Source: Okapia johnstoni (Eukaryota; Chordata; Mammalia; Artiodactyla; Giraffidae). From it: a stretch of DNA of 64,000 nt. This document shows, in pieces, positions 27,508-38,700 of this stretch. Positions within the stretch are counted from its first letter, which is position 1. Each line of letters starts with the position of its first letter. The stretch is from contig CM044316.1 of assembly GCA_024291935.2 (NCBI GenBank), positions 8,734,501 through 8,798,500 on the forward strand, in the 5' to 3' direction. The notes beneath the pieces are model-generated. The model saw only the letters and a list, made by a program, of their open reading frames with translations. It was not told the DNA's origin and searched no databases. A program made the translations under genes and the position numbers.

Positions 27508-28480
27508 ATCAGTTCAGTTCAGTTCAGTCGCTCAGTCGTGTCCGACTCTTTTCGACCCCATGAATCACAGCACACCAGGCCTCCTTGTCCATCACCAACT
27601 CCTGGAGTTTACCCAAACCCATGTCCATCGAGTCAGTGATGCCATCCAGCCATCTCATCCTCTGTTGCCCCTTCTCCTCCTGCCCCCAATCCTTCGCAGC
27701 ATTAGGGTCATTTCCACTGAGTCAACTCTTCGCATGAGGTGGCCAAAGTATTGGAGTTTCACCTTCAACATCAGTCCTTCCAATGAACACCCAGGACTGA
27801 TCTCCTTTAGGATGGACTGGTTGGATCTTCTTGCAGTCCAAGGGACTCTCAAGAGTCTTCTCCAACACCACAGTTCAGAAGCATCAATTCTGTGGCGCTC
27901 AGCTTTCTTCACCGTCCAACTCTCACATCCATACATGACTACTGGAAAAACCATAGCCTTGACTAGAAGGACATTTGTTGGCAAAGTAATGTCTCTGCTT
28001 TTAAATATGCTATCTAGGTTGGTCATAACCGTCCTTCCAAGGAGTAAGCGTCTTTTAATTTCATGGCTGCAATCACCTTCTGCAGTGATTTTGGAGCCCC
28101 CCAAAAATAAAGTCTGCCACTGTTTCCACTGTTTCCCCATCTATTTCCCATGAAGTGATGGGACCAGATGCCATGATCTGAGTTTTCTGAATGTTGAGCT
28201 TTAAGCCAACTTTTTCACTCTCCTCTTTCACCTTCATCAAGAGGCTCTTTAGTTCTTCTTCACTTTCTGCCATAAGGGTGGTGTCATCTACATATCTGAG
28301 GTTATTGATATTTCTCCCGGCAATCTTGATTCCAGCTTGTGTTTCTTCCAGCCCAGCGTTTCTCATGATGTACTCTGCATATAAGTTAAATAAGCAGGGT
28401 GACAATATACAGCCTTGACGTACTCCTTTTCCTATTTGGAACCAGATCTCATCAGGAAAGCCTTCAAATATTGAAAAGTT
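27508..28480 (-). mobile_element. BovB (RTE clade) LINE, 5'-truncated 3' end
   Basis: Antisense relative to the window. The minus strand codes for the C-terminal reverse-transcriptase region: NLYAEYIM, the catalytic YVDD motif (in RYVDDTTLMAESEE, near 28290-28300) and YGCESWTVKKAE farther on. The frame is broken near 28070-28140, so it is not functional. Ends at 27508 in the BovB tail shared with Bov-A SINEs. BovB is known for horizontal transfer among vertebrates. Confidence 0.93.
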
Positions 28481-28482
28481 GG

Positions 28483-28655
28483 GGACTTCCCTGGTGGTCT
28501 AGTGGCTAAGACTCTGTGCTCCAAATAGAGAGCCTGGGTTCAATTTCTGGTCAGGGAACTAGACCCCACATGACACAACTAAAGATCCTACATGCCACAA
28601 CGAAGACTGAATATCCCATGTGCCCCAACTAACTAAGACCCGGAGCAGCCATATA
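28483..28655 (+). mobile_element. CHR-type SINE abutting the BovB fragment
   Basis: 'ggggacttccctggtggtct' head; tail with 'aactaagacccggagcagcc' and a short AT repeat. Confidence 0.88.
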
Positions 28656-29607
28656 TATATATAAGTTATCAGGCTCACGGTGATGAATAAAAGCTTCCAA
28701 AATGTCTGTTTTGCTTAAAAGCTCAAATATCACTGACAACACACCGACATTCTTCCTCCTAGTGACAACTCACTTAATTCATTTCTGAGAAAATACATGG
28801 CCAATATCCTAATCTGAATAACTAATAATTAGTGATTATTCAGTAAAAATGGTGTTCATGAAAAAAGTAGGCTGTTCCACGTCCACTCAAACTGGACAAG
28901 TGCATTACTTCCTTGCCATCATTCTCCAGCATGCAACAGAAGTGCTCTATGCAAATGTCCCATTTCACCACCCAGAATATTAGGAAGACCTGCTGTAGGG
29001 CTAAGCTTTAACACAATTACTACTTTCACTGCTCCTTCAAGGACCCTCTTCAGTGAAACTGTTTCACCACTGAGCGTGTGTGAGGTGGTGAGGAACACAA
29101 TGACGACCACCACACAATACAGTGACACTGCACTGATCCCTGGAAGTGGCCAGCAGCTTTACTAACTGTTGCTTTTGTACCAACAGTGCACAGACAACAC
29201 AGCAAAAATGACAAAGGCAAATAATGCTTTAGAATATTATGAAAACAGTTTATCTCATGGATTCCCTAAAAGGTTCTTAGGTATCCCCAAGGGACTATAT
29301 TTTGAGAACCACTGGACTACTCAATAAATGGAGTTGAAGCTGAAACAACTAGTTATCCATCTGAAAAAAATTAAACCTACCTCACATCATAAACAAAAAT
29401 AAATTCCAGTTTGATTTTTTTTAACCTAAATATGAAAAGTAGAACTTCCAGAAGAAATATAGTAAGATATCTAATTGACCTCAGTGTAAGATTTCCTAAG
29501 CAAGACACAAAAAACACCAACTGTAAGTAGATTTATAATTTTTGCATTAAAATAATGATGATGATGACAGTAATAACAATAAATTCTGAACATCAGTACA
29601 ACCATAG

Positions 29608-29775
29608 AGCAACTTCTCTGGCAGTCCAGGAGTTAAGAATCTGCCTTGCAATGCAGGGGATTTGGGTTTGATCCCCAGTTGGGGAACTAATATACCACAT
29701 GCCTCAGAGCAACTAAGCCTGCGCGCCACAACTAGAGAGAACTAAGACCCAGTGCAGCCAAACATTTTTAAAAAA
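29608..29775 (+). mobile_element. tRNA-derived SINE (CHR/Bov-tA-like)
   Basis: 'agcaacttctctggcagtcc' head and 'gtttgatccccagttgggg' B-box region, then CHR-like tail. Confidence 0.8.
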
Positions 29776-30237
29776 GAAGAAGACACCATACAAACAAAAA
29801 GGCACACCTCACTTATAAGAAGTCTTGCACTCAGTAAAATGAAGACAATCCAGCAGGAAAATGGACAAAGATATGAATGGGCAATTCATGGAAATCAAAT
29901 GGTCAACAAACATTAAAAAAGTTCAATTTCCTTTGTTAATCAGGGTAATGCAAACTGAAACCAGTAATTCACACCCATCATAAGGACAAGTATGTAAAAG
30001 TCTGACAACAGCAAGTGTGATAAGGACACAGCAACAGCAACTTTGCTGGCAGTAGTGAGAATTGGATCCATCATTTTGAAGAACACACTGGCAATATCTA
30101 GTCAAGGTGAATATTCCCAAAACTCAGCAAATCATCTCCCAAGTATGCATCCTAGGGAAACTCCTGCACGTGTACACCAAGAGCCATGCACAACAATGAA
30201 CACTACAGTGCTGTTTGTAAGAGTGGAAAACTGGAAA

Positions 30238-30553
30238 CTGGGCTACCCTGGTGGCTCTGTGGTAAAGAATCCACCTGCCAACGTAGGAGACATGGGTTAG
30301 ATCCTTGGTCCAAGAAGATCCCACATGCTGAGGAGCAACTAAGTCCGTGTGCCACAAATATTGAGCCTGTGCTCTAGAGTCCAGGAGCCAAAACTTCTGA
30401 CGCCTGTGAAACCTAGAGCCTGTGCTCTGCAACAAGAGAAGCCACCGCAGTAAGAAGCCCATGCATCACAGCTAGAGAACAGCCCCTGCTTGTCACAGCT
30501 AGAGAAAAGCCAGCACAGCAACATGACCCAGCACAGCCAAACATAAGTAAATT
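30238..30553 (+). mobile_element. CHR-2-like long SINE in L1
   Basis: 'gggctaccctggtggctctg' head, long tail with repeated 'gagcctgtgctct'. About 316 bp, longer than the short CHR copies nearby. Confidence 0.8.
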
Positions 30554-30627
30554 TTTTAAATTTAAGGAGAAAATAGAAAAGTGGAAACAACTTAAATAAT
30601 AAGCAAGAGGTGGATGGATAAGCAAAT

Positions 30628-30835
30628 TCTGTCCAACAAAACTTTCTGTGATCACGCATTCTTTATTGGAGTTGTCTAATGTGGCAGCCACAAGCCACAG
30701 TGTCTATTAAAAATATGAAGTGTGGCTAAGTAACCAGGGAGTTAAATTTTTCATTTAATTTGGATTAACTGGAAAAAAAGTAGCCACACATGGCTAATGG
30801 CTACCGCATCACCCAGCACAGCTATACAGCAGGGA
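30628..30835. repeat. MER5A-like hAT fragment
   Basis: 'gtagccacacatggctaatg' and 'tctgtccaacaaaactttct' resemble MER5A. Confidence 0.55.
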
Positions 30836-31204
30836 AAAGAAATGACTGGAGCTATACATGTGTCACAAATACATCTTCAAAGTATTATGCTTAACCAAAA
30901 GGAAAAAAAAAACGGGCTTCAGAAGGTAGGGCTGGTACGAGAGGCAAGGTAGGTGTCTAGAGTGAAAATTTTAGGAGGCGCTTGCCTTCAAAGTCATGCA
31001 AGTACAGGTTGGCACTTGTGCGACTTGGAGGGTATGTGTCTTCTTAAATGTTGTGCCCTTGCTTTTCCTCCCCTTAATTCCAGCCCTGATGGGGTATAAC
31101 ACTGCGTTGGGGGGTCCTCAAGATAACCCCTAGCTTCTATGATTCATGAGGAATATTCATAGAATTTAGCATCTAGCCTATTCAAGGTATGATTTTGTTT
31201 GGGT

Positions 31205-31320
31205 TTTTGTTTTTGGCTGCACCATGCAGCATGAGGGATCTTTGTTTCCTGACCAGGGACTGAAACCATGCCCTCTGCCATGGAACCACAAAGTCCTAAC
31301 GACTGGACCGCCAGGGAATG
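31205..31320 (-). mobile_element. CHR-type SINE (antisense)
   Basis: 'tttggctgcaccatgcagca' through 'ggaccgccagggaatg'. Confidence 0.85.
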
Positions 31321-31377
31321 ATTTCTTACTGTGAAAGGACACAAAGCAAAATTGGTCAAGAGAAAAGGTGCATGGGG

Positions 31378-31655
31378 CAAAGTCTGGAGAAAACCAGGCA
31401 CAAGCTTCCACAAGTCCTTTCCTGGTGAAGTCACATGGGACTCCCTGAGTTCCTACAGCCAAGTTGTGACAACATGTGTGCAACGTCTACTGGGAAAGCT
31501 CAGCACCCAGGGTACTTGGGGCAGGAGGCGACTGATCAAGTTTCAAACTTCCAGACTCCAGAAGGAAAGCAGGTGCCAGACACAAACCACATTGTTCGTA
31601 CCGTTTAGGCACCACGAGCCACTTATATTATTTAGGGAATGGTGGGAACTCTCCT
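31378..31655 (+). repeat. Arm 1 of a ~270-bp inverted repeat
   Basis: From 'caaagtctggagaaaacc' to 'gggaatggtgggaactctcc'; its reverse complement recurs at 31978-32243 with roughly 85-90% identity by eye. Possibly an LTR or other interspersed repeat; family not recognised. Confidence 0.85.
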
Positions 31656-31771
31656 GAAATCCAAGTTCCTATACACCAGCCAGGGTCAACCTTGCAAATA
31701 GGCCTTTCTAAGGACAGTGGTCTCAGGCCTGATACAGTTAACTCTTTTGTGCACAGGTATCACTTCTGTAG

Positions 31772-31972
31772 GGCTTCCCAGGTGGTGCTGGTGGTAAAGA
31801 ACCCTGCTTGCCAATGCAGTAGACGCAGGTTTTATCCCTGGGTCAGGAAGATCCCTTGAAGGAGGGCATGGCAACCCACTCTAATATTCTTGCCTGGGGA
31901 ATCCCGGGAATAGAGACTGGCAGGCTACAGTCCATAGGGTTGCAGAGTCAGACACGATTGAAGTGACTGAAG
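31772..31972 (+). mobile_element. Bov-tA SINE between inverted arms
   Basis: 'gggcttcccaggtggtgctg' to 'gacacgattgaagtgactga'. Confidence 0.9.
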
Positions 31973-31977
31973 TGAAT

Positions 31978-32243
31978 GGAGAGTTCCCACCATTCCCTAA
32001 ATGATACAAGTGGCTCGCGGTGCCTAAACTGTACAAACAATGTGGTTTGTGTCCAACACCTGCTTTCCTTCTGGAGTCTGGAAGTTTGAAACTTGATCAG
32101 CCCCCTCCTGCCCCAGGTACTGAGCTTTCCTGGTAGACATTTCACACGTGTTATCACAACTCTGCTGTAGGAACTCAGGGAGTCCCTTGTGACTTGACCA
32201 GGAAAGGACTTGTGGAAGCTTGTGCATGGTTTTCTCCAGACTT
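31978..32243 (-). repeat. Arm 2 of a ~270-bp inverted repeat
   Basis: Reverse-complement partner of 31378-31655, with small indels such as loss of 'cccagggta' next to the AG-rich block. Confidence 0.85.
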
Positions 32244-32750
32244 TGAAGCAGCATCATTTCTACAAAATTGTAGAACGTGACATACAATACTATACTTAAG
32301 GAACACCTATTAAAGATGTACAAGCATGTACAGAAAAATAAACACTAAATCCAAAATTGTAGCTACATCTGAAAAAAGGGGAGGAATAGGTTTGAGGCAG
32401 GGATATATAAGGCCTTTCAACTGCATCACTAATGTTTTACTTCTTAAGCTGGGTAAGGAGTAAAAATGTACTTTGTTATAGCATTTCTTATTCTGAGTGA
32501 GTACACCTGAAATATTGCGCAAGAAAAATGATGACTATACACTGCTAATGTTTCTTGTTTATGAAGTACTTTTCACATTCCAGGTACCATGTAAGCCCTC
32601 TATATGGATCTATTATTTTTTAAAAACAATCTACTGACAACTTACTACATGTGAGGTCCTGTGCTAAGCTCTGGAATACACTGAGAGGTCTGTATGAGAC
32701 AGGTGGGATCACTGTCCGCAATCAGCTTTCAATCTACTGAGGAATGATAA

Positions 32751-32866
32751 GAGTTCCCTGGTGGTCTAGTGGTTAGGATTTGGGGCTTTCACTGCTGTGG
32801 CCCAGGTTCAATCCCCAGTCAGGGAACTGAGACCCACAAGCCATGCAGCAGAGCCAAAAAAACCCC
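32751..32866 (+). mobile_element. CHR-type SINE
   Basis: 'gagttccctggtggtctagt' head, 'ggttcaatccccagtcaggg', A/C-rich tail. Confidence 0.88.
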
Positions 32867-32924
32867 CAACATATCTACAGATTCTGTTAAGTGCTCCTAA
32901 TAAGCAGGCTTCTGTGACTAATGA

Positions 32925-33275
32925 AGGTCTACTTTAACTAGGGTAGTCCAAGAAGGCTTCTTCTGGAAAGACATCTGAGGTGAACCATAAATGATGAGAA
33001 TGAGACAGCCAAGCAATTATCTAAAGGGAGCATATTCCAGGCAGAGGGAACAGCAAGTGCAAAGCCATGCAGCAGGAATAAAGTTTGGTGTGTTGAAAGA
33101 CAGGAAATAAAGCCAGTAGGGCTTGGGAGTGGTGACAAGAGGGAGACTGGCAGATGAAGTCAGTTGAGGCCACTGTGCAGGGCCTCCTAAGCCACAGTGA
33201 AGATCTTAAGTTTCATCCTAAGTATGATAAGCCTTTGAAGGTTTTAAGCAGAGTAATGACATGATCTGGTTTACA
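32925..33275 (-). repeat. L2 LINE fragment (antisense)
   Basis: 'attccaggcagagggaacag' followed by 'caagtgcaaagcc', the complement of the typical L2 3' text. Confidence 0.65.
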
Positions 33276-33994
33276 ACTGAAGATTATTCAGCCAGCTGTA
33301 GGGAGAAGGCATTATAGACAGAGCCACTTTCTTCATTAGCACAAACAGACATAATGCTTGTGACTGATGAACTTTTCAGGCGCTATGAAAAGATTGGGGC
33401 TGAGGATAAAGGAAAAAAAGTTCCACGATGCAGAAAGAAAACTACCAAGTTGTAATGAATAAATGTTTAATATCTAGAAAACAAAACATAACAACTTCAT
33501 CAAATTTCATATTCATAAGCAATTGAATTACATTTGGAAATAATTCGAAAATTTCATCTTCTCAAGTCACAAAAATTCCTAAGGATGCCCAATGACTGCC
33601 AAGAACCCAGAGCCAATCATAATGGGAATTTTCTTGCAGCCAAATAGTTTCAATGGGGGAAAAAAATCCTTTCAATCCTACTTAATTTGAGATGGAGATA
33701 CAAAAAAAATAGAGAAAATATTCTGAGCATCACGAGGCCACAGAGGAGGATGGATAAGAAATGCTAGTGGCTTGAAATGTACCGTTTAGGCTTAGGTTCT
33801 ACAAATTTGAATGCTGTTCAGGGGGCTTTGGGTTTCTCCCGGAAGATGACATCTGAGCAGAGACGTGAATAACACGGAGGCACCAGAAAAGAGGTGGGGG
33901 GTGTCATGTCAGATTTTATGAAACAAAAAGAAGGTCAGTTTGGCTGAAGTTGTTATTGGCTAACCGATATCGGAAGCCACAGGGGATCACAAGC

Positions 33995-34200
33995 ACCTGA
34001 ATGTGGCTAGTGCCACTGTGAAACAGAACATTCCACGTCGCTTAACTTTCATCAATTAATATTTCAATTTATCACCGACATGAGATTGAGTTCATGGGAA
34101 ATTTTAACGTATGCTGGGAAACATTCGGGCATGTGAATCTCCATTTCAACTGTAAATTTTATGAAACCTCAACTATCTCTGGTGAAAACGAAGCGTTCGG
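33995..34200. repeat. MER5A-like fragment
   Basis: 'ctgaatgtggctagtgccac' followed by an AT-rich interior. Weak. Confidence 0.4.
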
Positions 34201-34599
34201 ATCACAGATGTGGTGTAACGTGTAAAACACAAAGCTCTTCAAACCTTTAGTACTAAGTAACAAAATAAAAGATACCTCAGGTTCGTGGTTTTTTAAAATA
34301 TCGATCACATGTTGAAATGATATTGTGGCTATACTTCATTAAGTTTAATATATTAAAAAATACATATTAAAAATACATATTTTTAACGTGGTTACTACAG
34401 AAAAGTATAAGATTAGGTTTGTTGTCGCCGGTGGAAGCGGAGTGACGGAGTGCGGAGGCCCCTCGAGTCTTCAGACAGGGGGCGACGGTGGTCCCGCCTA
34501 CGCCTGGGAGTGGAGAGAAGTTTCTATATGTATTATGTAGTCATAAGTCAGGCCAGTAAATTTTCATGACCCCGTTCAATGAGCAGGGAAAAGAGGCCT

Positions 34600-34760
34600 C
34601 GGGTGGTGCGTGGCAGCGGCCGGATTCGAAATCCCATTCAGCGCCGTCCACCTGAAACCTCCCCAGAGGCTCTCGAGTAAGAACCTGACTCGAACCAGGC
34701 CCGACTACCGGGTCCCGGGCCCCAGAGCGCCGCGTTACCGCGGCACCGTCTCCCCTCAAG
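34600..34760 (+). repeat. Two MIR-like fragments in CpG-rich DNA
   Basis: 'gcggccggattcgaaatccc' and 'ctgactcgaaccaggcccga' match the tRNA-derived MIR segment; the second continues into 'gcgccgcgttaccgcggcac', its 3' side. Confidence 0.5.
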
Positions 34761-35190
34761 GGTGAGTTAAACGTTCACAACGTTCACAACGGACTCCCAG
34801 GCTGCTGGGCCTGCCAGGAACCTCTTAGAGAAACTTCCGGCAACGCTCACCTGCTGACAGACGCCGATACCGCAAACGTTGCCGCTTTCTTTACACACTC
34901 TGCTCAACCGCGTCAGCGGCCGACTTCCGCTCCATTTCCACGAATCCCCGGCCGAGTCTTCCCTTCTCCCGCCCGCGCAGCCAATTCAGCCAATCATCTC
35001 TCAGAAAACCTGCTTTATTTCCGCCCCATTTCTGCCTGCCAATCACTGCAAGTCCAGCACCTCCCTTCCTTCCCGCTTAAGCGAGCGCTGTGCGCCACCA
35101 CTCGGCAGTTGACTGCGCTGCCCCCAGCTGGAAGTGTCTCCCGGAAAAGCGGGGCTATTCGCGGACCACGCTGGTGCGGGGACCCTCGGG

Positions 35191-35432
35191 ATTGGCCAAG
35201 AAGAGCCAGGCGCTCTGACCCCGCCCACCCCGCCCTTGACATCCGAGTCGGAGACTCTGGAGATTGGTTCCCCGCGGACACCAAAGAAGCCTAGAGACGG
35301 TCCCGCCTCCCTCGCTCATCCCTGAGATGGCGCTCCGCGGATTGGTTCCGGGAGTCTCGGCGCGCGCCGACCGGCGCTCCAGGATTGGCTGAGGAAGCGC
35401 TCCCGCAGTCGTGGAGCGTTGACGGTGATTGG
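35191..35432 (-). promoter_or_regulatory. ASF1B: Array of five inverted CCAAT boxes
   Basis: ATTGG at 35191-35195, 35273-35277, 35341-35345, 35384-35388 and 35428-35432. Three more in forward orientation lie upstream (CCAAT at 34981, 34990 and 35039). NF-Y binding to such arrays is typical of G2/M and DREAM-controlled promoters. Confidence 0.7.
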
Positions 35433-35453
35433 CCGTAGGGTGAGAGCCGGCTA

Positions 35454-35459
35454 TTTGAA
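35454..35459 (+). promoter_or_regulatory. ASF1B: CHR-like element TTTGAA
   Basis: TTTGAA 21 bp after the last ATTGG box and about 145 bp before the ATG. In cell-cycle genes a CHR at this distance from CCAAT recruits DREAM/MuvB. Inferred from motif and spacing. Confidence 0.5.
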
Positions 35460-35602
35460 GGAGGCGCGCGGACTAGAGACGCACTTTAGATCGCGGTCAG
35501 AGGAGGCGGGAGCTTCTTTGCGCAAAGCTTCTCCGCTGACCCGACAGGACCCAGCCGCGGCCTCGGCCCCAGCTCTGGCCTCAGCCGCGACCCGACGAGG
35601 CG

Positions 35603-35711
35603 ATGGCTAAAGTGTCAGTATTGAACGTGGCGGTGCTGGAGAATCCGAGCCCTTTCCACAGCCCTTTCCGGTTCGAGATCAGCTTTGAGTGCAGTGAGGC
35701 CCTGGCAGACG
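35603..35711 (+). CDS. ASF1B: ASF1B coding exon 1
   Basis: 109 nt, [11 protein letters not shown] to SEALAD, donor 'gtgaga' at 35712, phase 1. Confidence 0.97.
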
Positions 35712-38700
35712 GTGAGACTGGGCCCTTGTGGAGACCCCACTCCCCTGAGCTAACCCGACCTCCCTTTGCAGACAACTCCGAGGCCAACCCTGCCAAACAC
35801 ACCCCCCCTTCCCCTCCCCCAACCGCGATCTCCCTTGAACCCAAAGCCCGCCCACCAGCCCCAGCCCCCCCCCTTGGAGACTACCCCCATCCTACCCCAC
35901 CCCCATGGTTACTCCTTTTCCTCTAATGGAGACCACTTCATCCCCCTTTTTCTCCTGGGGCGTTCCTCCTGAGCACCTGTTTTCTATGTAAAGACCTCAG
36001 CCTCAGTTCTTTAACCTGCAGAGACCCTCAGCCTCCCCATCTTCTATTTCTGTACGGGCAGACTACCATACCAGCCACCCAGTCTCCCCCACCAATCCCG
36101 TCTCCCCTGTGGTGAGACACTCCCACCTCACTCTTTTCCTGTGGAGATCCTAAGCTCTAGCTCCCTCCCATATCCCATATGAAAACCGCAGCCTCCTCCC
36201 CCATTTTCCCTGTGAAGATCCTCCCCCTCTGGCAAGACCTCACGCATCCTTATCTCCCCATTTGTCTCCCCATAATATCCCCTACCTGCTGATACTTAAC
36301 CCCAACCCTCCCCCTTCTGCTTGTTTTGTACCTCAAAGCACATACCTGGCTTCCCTCCTTAGTGTGGCCCCAACCCTCTACTCCCTCAAGAGAGCCATGA
36401 CCTGGCTTCCTGCTCCAGTGTTTCAGGATAATCTGGTCTCCCTAGCTCCTCTTCCTTCCTCCCTGACTGGGGGCTTCAATGAACACACTCAGATCTGAGG
36501 AGTGGCGTGGCCGGGCATGTGTTAGCTGGTGCCTGCTGGATTCCTGCTGACCCACTGCAGCAAAGCTCTCAACACTTTTGATGGCCTGACCTCGACTTGC
36601 GCGGTGTGGGGTGGGTGTGCCAGGCCGAGCCATGGTGATGTTTGGCTTCAATCTGGGAGGTCACGGCCTTTTGTGCATCTTTTCCAAGGTGCTTTCACAG
36701 ATGTGCTTATTCATCCCTGTGACAAAAGGCGGACATGGCTCTCATCTCACAGATGAGAAGGTGGGAGCCACAGAGAGGAAAAGACCTTTCAAGTAAAGGT
36801 CTATAAAACCCGGAAAATCTAAGGTCATTCAGCGAATCTTGGCACCACTTTCAGGAGGAAGTACTTCCATTAGATCTCTTCTCCACTTGGTGGTTAAAAG
36901 AGAAGAGGCAGCCTCTAAGGAGGCAGAGATCTGGAAGGCCAGGGTATGCTAACTAGCACCTCTCAGTGGTCGATGGGTAGTTTGCCTGCAAATGGGCTTC
37001 TCCAACTAGCATGGGGTTGAAGAGTTTTGATGTCGGTGTGCTTGGGTGGGGCCATTGAATCAGTCCCTGCTTTCTCTCCTTTTTAAATCAAGGAGTCATT
37101 CTACTTATGACTAACTGTAGAATATGCCCAGTTAAATCCTTTCTGGAACAAGGCGGGGTGTAAATAAATAAATAAAGTGTAGAATGACCCTGTGGAATAA
37201 AATTTAATTTTAAAGCCAGGAGATGTAAGGAGCTAATAGTTCAAGGGATTCATAGTTCCCAGATGGCAGGAGATCGGGTTTCAATCAGCCTGTTTGTGCT
37301 CCTGGCATTTAAAAATGGTTGCATGGTCATTATCTAGTAGTTTCATTCCTGCAAAGCTCCTGCCCTGTTACTTTACTAATCTGTTTATAGAATCAGGAGA
37401 GTCTAAAGTCAACCTGCTGGTCATTGTTTTTTATTTGTGTTATATTTTATTTAATATTTATTTTTGGCTGAGCTGGATCTTCGGTGCTTTGCTCAGGCTT
37501 TCTCTAGTTGGGGTGAGCAGTGACTACTCTTCGTTGTGGTGCATTGGACTTCTTGCTGTAGTGGCTTCTCTTGTTGAGGGTCACAGGCTCTAGGTGAGCA
37601 GGCTTCAGTAGTTATAGCGCTCAGGAATAGTTGCTCCACAGCATGTAAGATCTTCCTGGACCAGGGATCAAACCCATGTCCCCTGCTTTGGCAGGCAGAC
37701 TCTTAACCACTGCACCACCAGGGAAATCCCTAAAGACAGTTCTTTCTTTCCCCAAGGTCATTATTTTTTCATGGAAACAAAATGACTTTTCCAAGGTCAC
37801 ACAGCTGGTGTGTAGAATTATTAACACTAGGTCTTGTCTCTGAGTTCTGAGTCCAGGGTTCTTTATCTTTGCTATAAACTGGAAAAGAATGCATCCACTA
37901 TTTTAGAAGTGGGACATAAACAGGACAGAAGAGGGCAACGGGGTCCTATTATTAATTATACCTGGACAATAAAGCTTTTGCTCAGAGGAATTCCAGATGG
38001 AAAGCCAACCCTGGACTGGAAGTCTAGACTCTCTGGTTGTACCTGTAGGGCTGTGCTTCACTCTGAGCTGTCAACTTCCTTTCTGCCTCTTCCCACAGAG
38101 CAGAGAGGATTTCTCTCCTGCCTCCCAAACAGATGGAGCAGGTCCTGGCTTTAGAAGTCTCTTAGATTCTGGAGAAAGTCTCAGTCAGCCTTATTACCTG
38201 GCAACTGAAGATCTGAACACCCAGCCCCCAGTCTGAGCCATTTCTCAACGGCTCTGAACCCCTTTTACACTCTCTCTCTCTCTTCCTCAGCATCTGGAAA
38301 TAGATGCGTCCACGGCCTGGGTCTATATTCAATACATTGGGTGTGTTTTCCCCCAGTTTAGTAGAAATTCATGAGATACTGCCTGAACAAGTCTTAGAGC
38401 CAGATTTTCTGACCCACACCTAACACGCTGTGGTCCGGCCAAGGTTCATCTGTATTATGAACAAAGGGAAAGGGATAAACAGAAAAAAGCCTACTAGATG
38501 AGTTGTTGGGGGTGGGGTGGTTTTGTCATTTTTTGATTGTTTGGGGGGTTGTGTGTGTGTGTTGTGTTCGGCTGCGGTGGGTCTTCACTGCTGCGCTTGG
38601 GCTTTCTCTGGCAGTGGTGAGCAGGGGCTCCTCTTCGTTGTGGTACTTGGGTGTCTCATTGCAGTGGCTTCTCTTGTTGTGGAGCATGGGGTCTAGGATG

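Larger units (their letters stand above)
29320..30627 (+). repeat. L1 fragment (ORF2 end and 3' UTR), interrupted by two SINEs
   Basis: 'gaacttccagaagaaatata', 'taagcaagacacaaaaaaca', 'ggtaatgcaaactgaaacca' and 'ctgtttgtaagagtggaaaa' follow the order of L1 ORF2 3' and UTR. SINEs at 29608-29775 and 30238-30553 interrupt it. No intact ORF. Confidence 0.75.
20541..34430. other. Intergenic region ADGRL1-ASF1B
   Basis: 13.9 kb without a supportable gene. Mostly layered repeats listed separately. 28660-29320 and 33280-33830 show nothing I can classify. Confidence 0.75.
34430..35720 (+). promoter_or_regulatory. ASF1B: CpG island and promoter region of ASF1B
   Basis: CpG content rises sharply compared with the AT-rich DNA before 34400 and falls again in intron 1. 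It covers the presumed TSS at about 35460-35560 and exon 1. No TATA box. Contains eight CCAAT-type pentamers and a CHR-like element listed separately. Confidence 0.75.

Noticed and set aside
27482..28153. 223-codon plus-strand open frame
   Set aside because: Antisense of the BovB LINE; the real coding signal is on the minus strand.
31331..31657. 108-codon open frame and a similar minus-strand one at 31948-32157 as a possible duplicated gene pair
   Set aside because: The similarity is explained by the DNA-level inverted repeat; both frames are short, lack domains and start in repeat DNA.
34600..34760. tRNA-like B boxes ('ggattcgaaatcc', and on the minus strand 'ggttcgagtcagg') suggesting tRNA genes
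   Set aside because: No cloverleaf with paired acceptor and T stems could be drawn; both fit the tRNA-derived part of MIR repeats.
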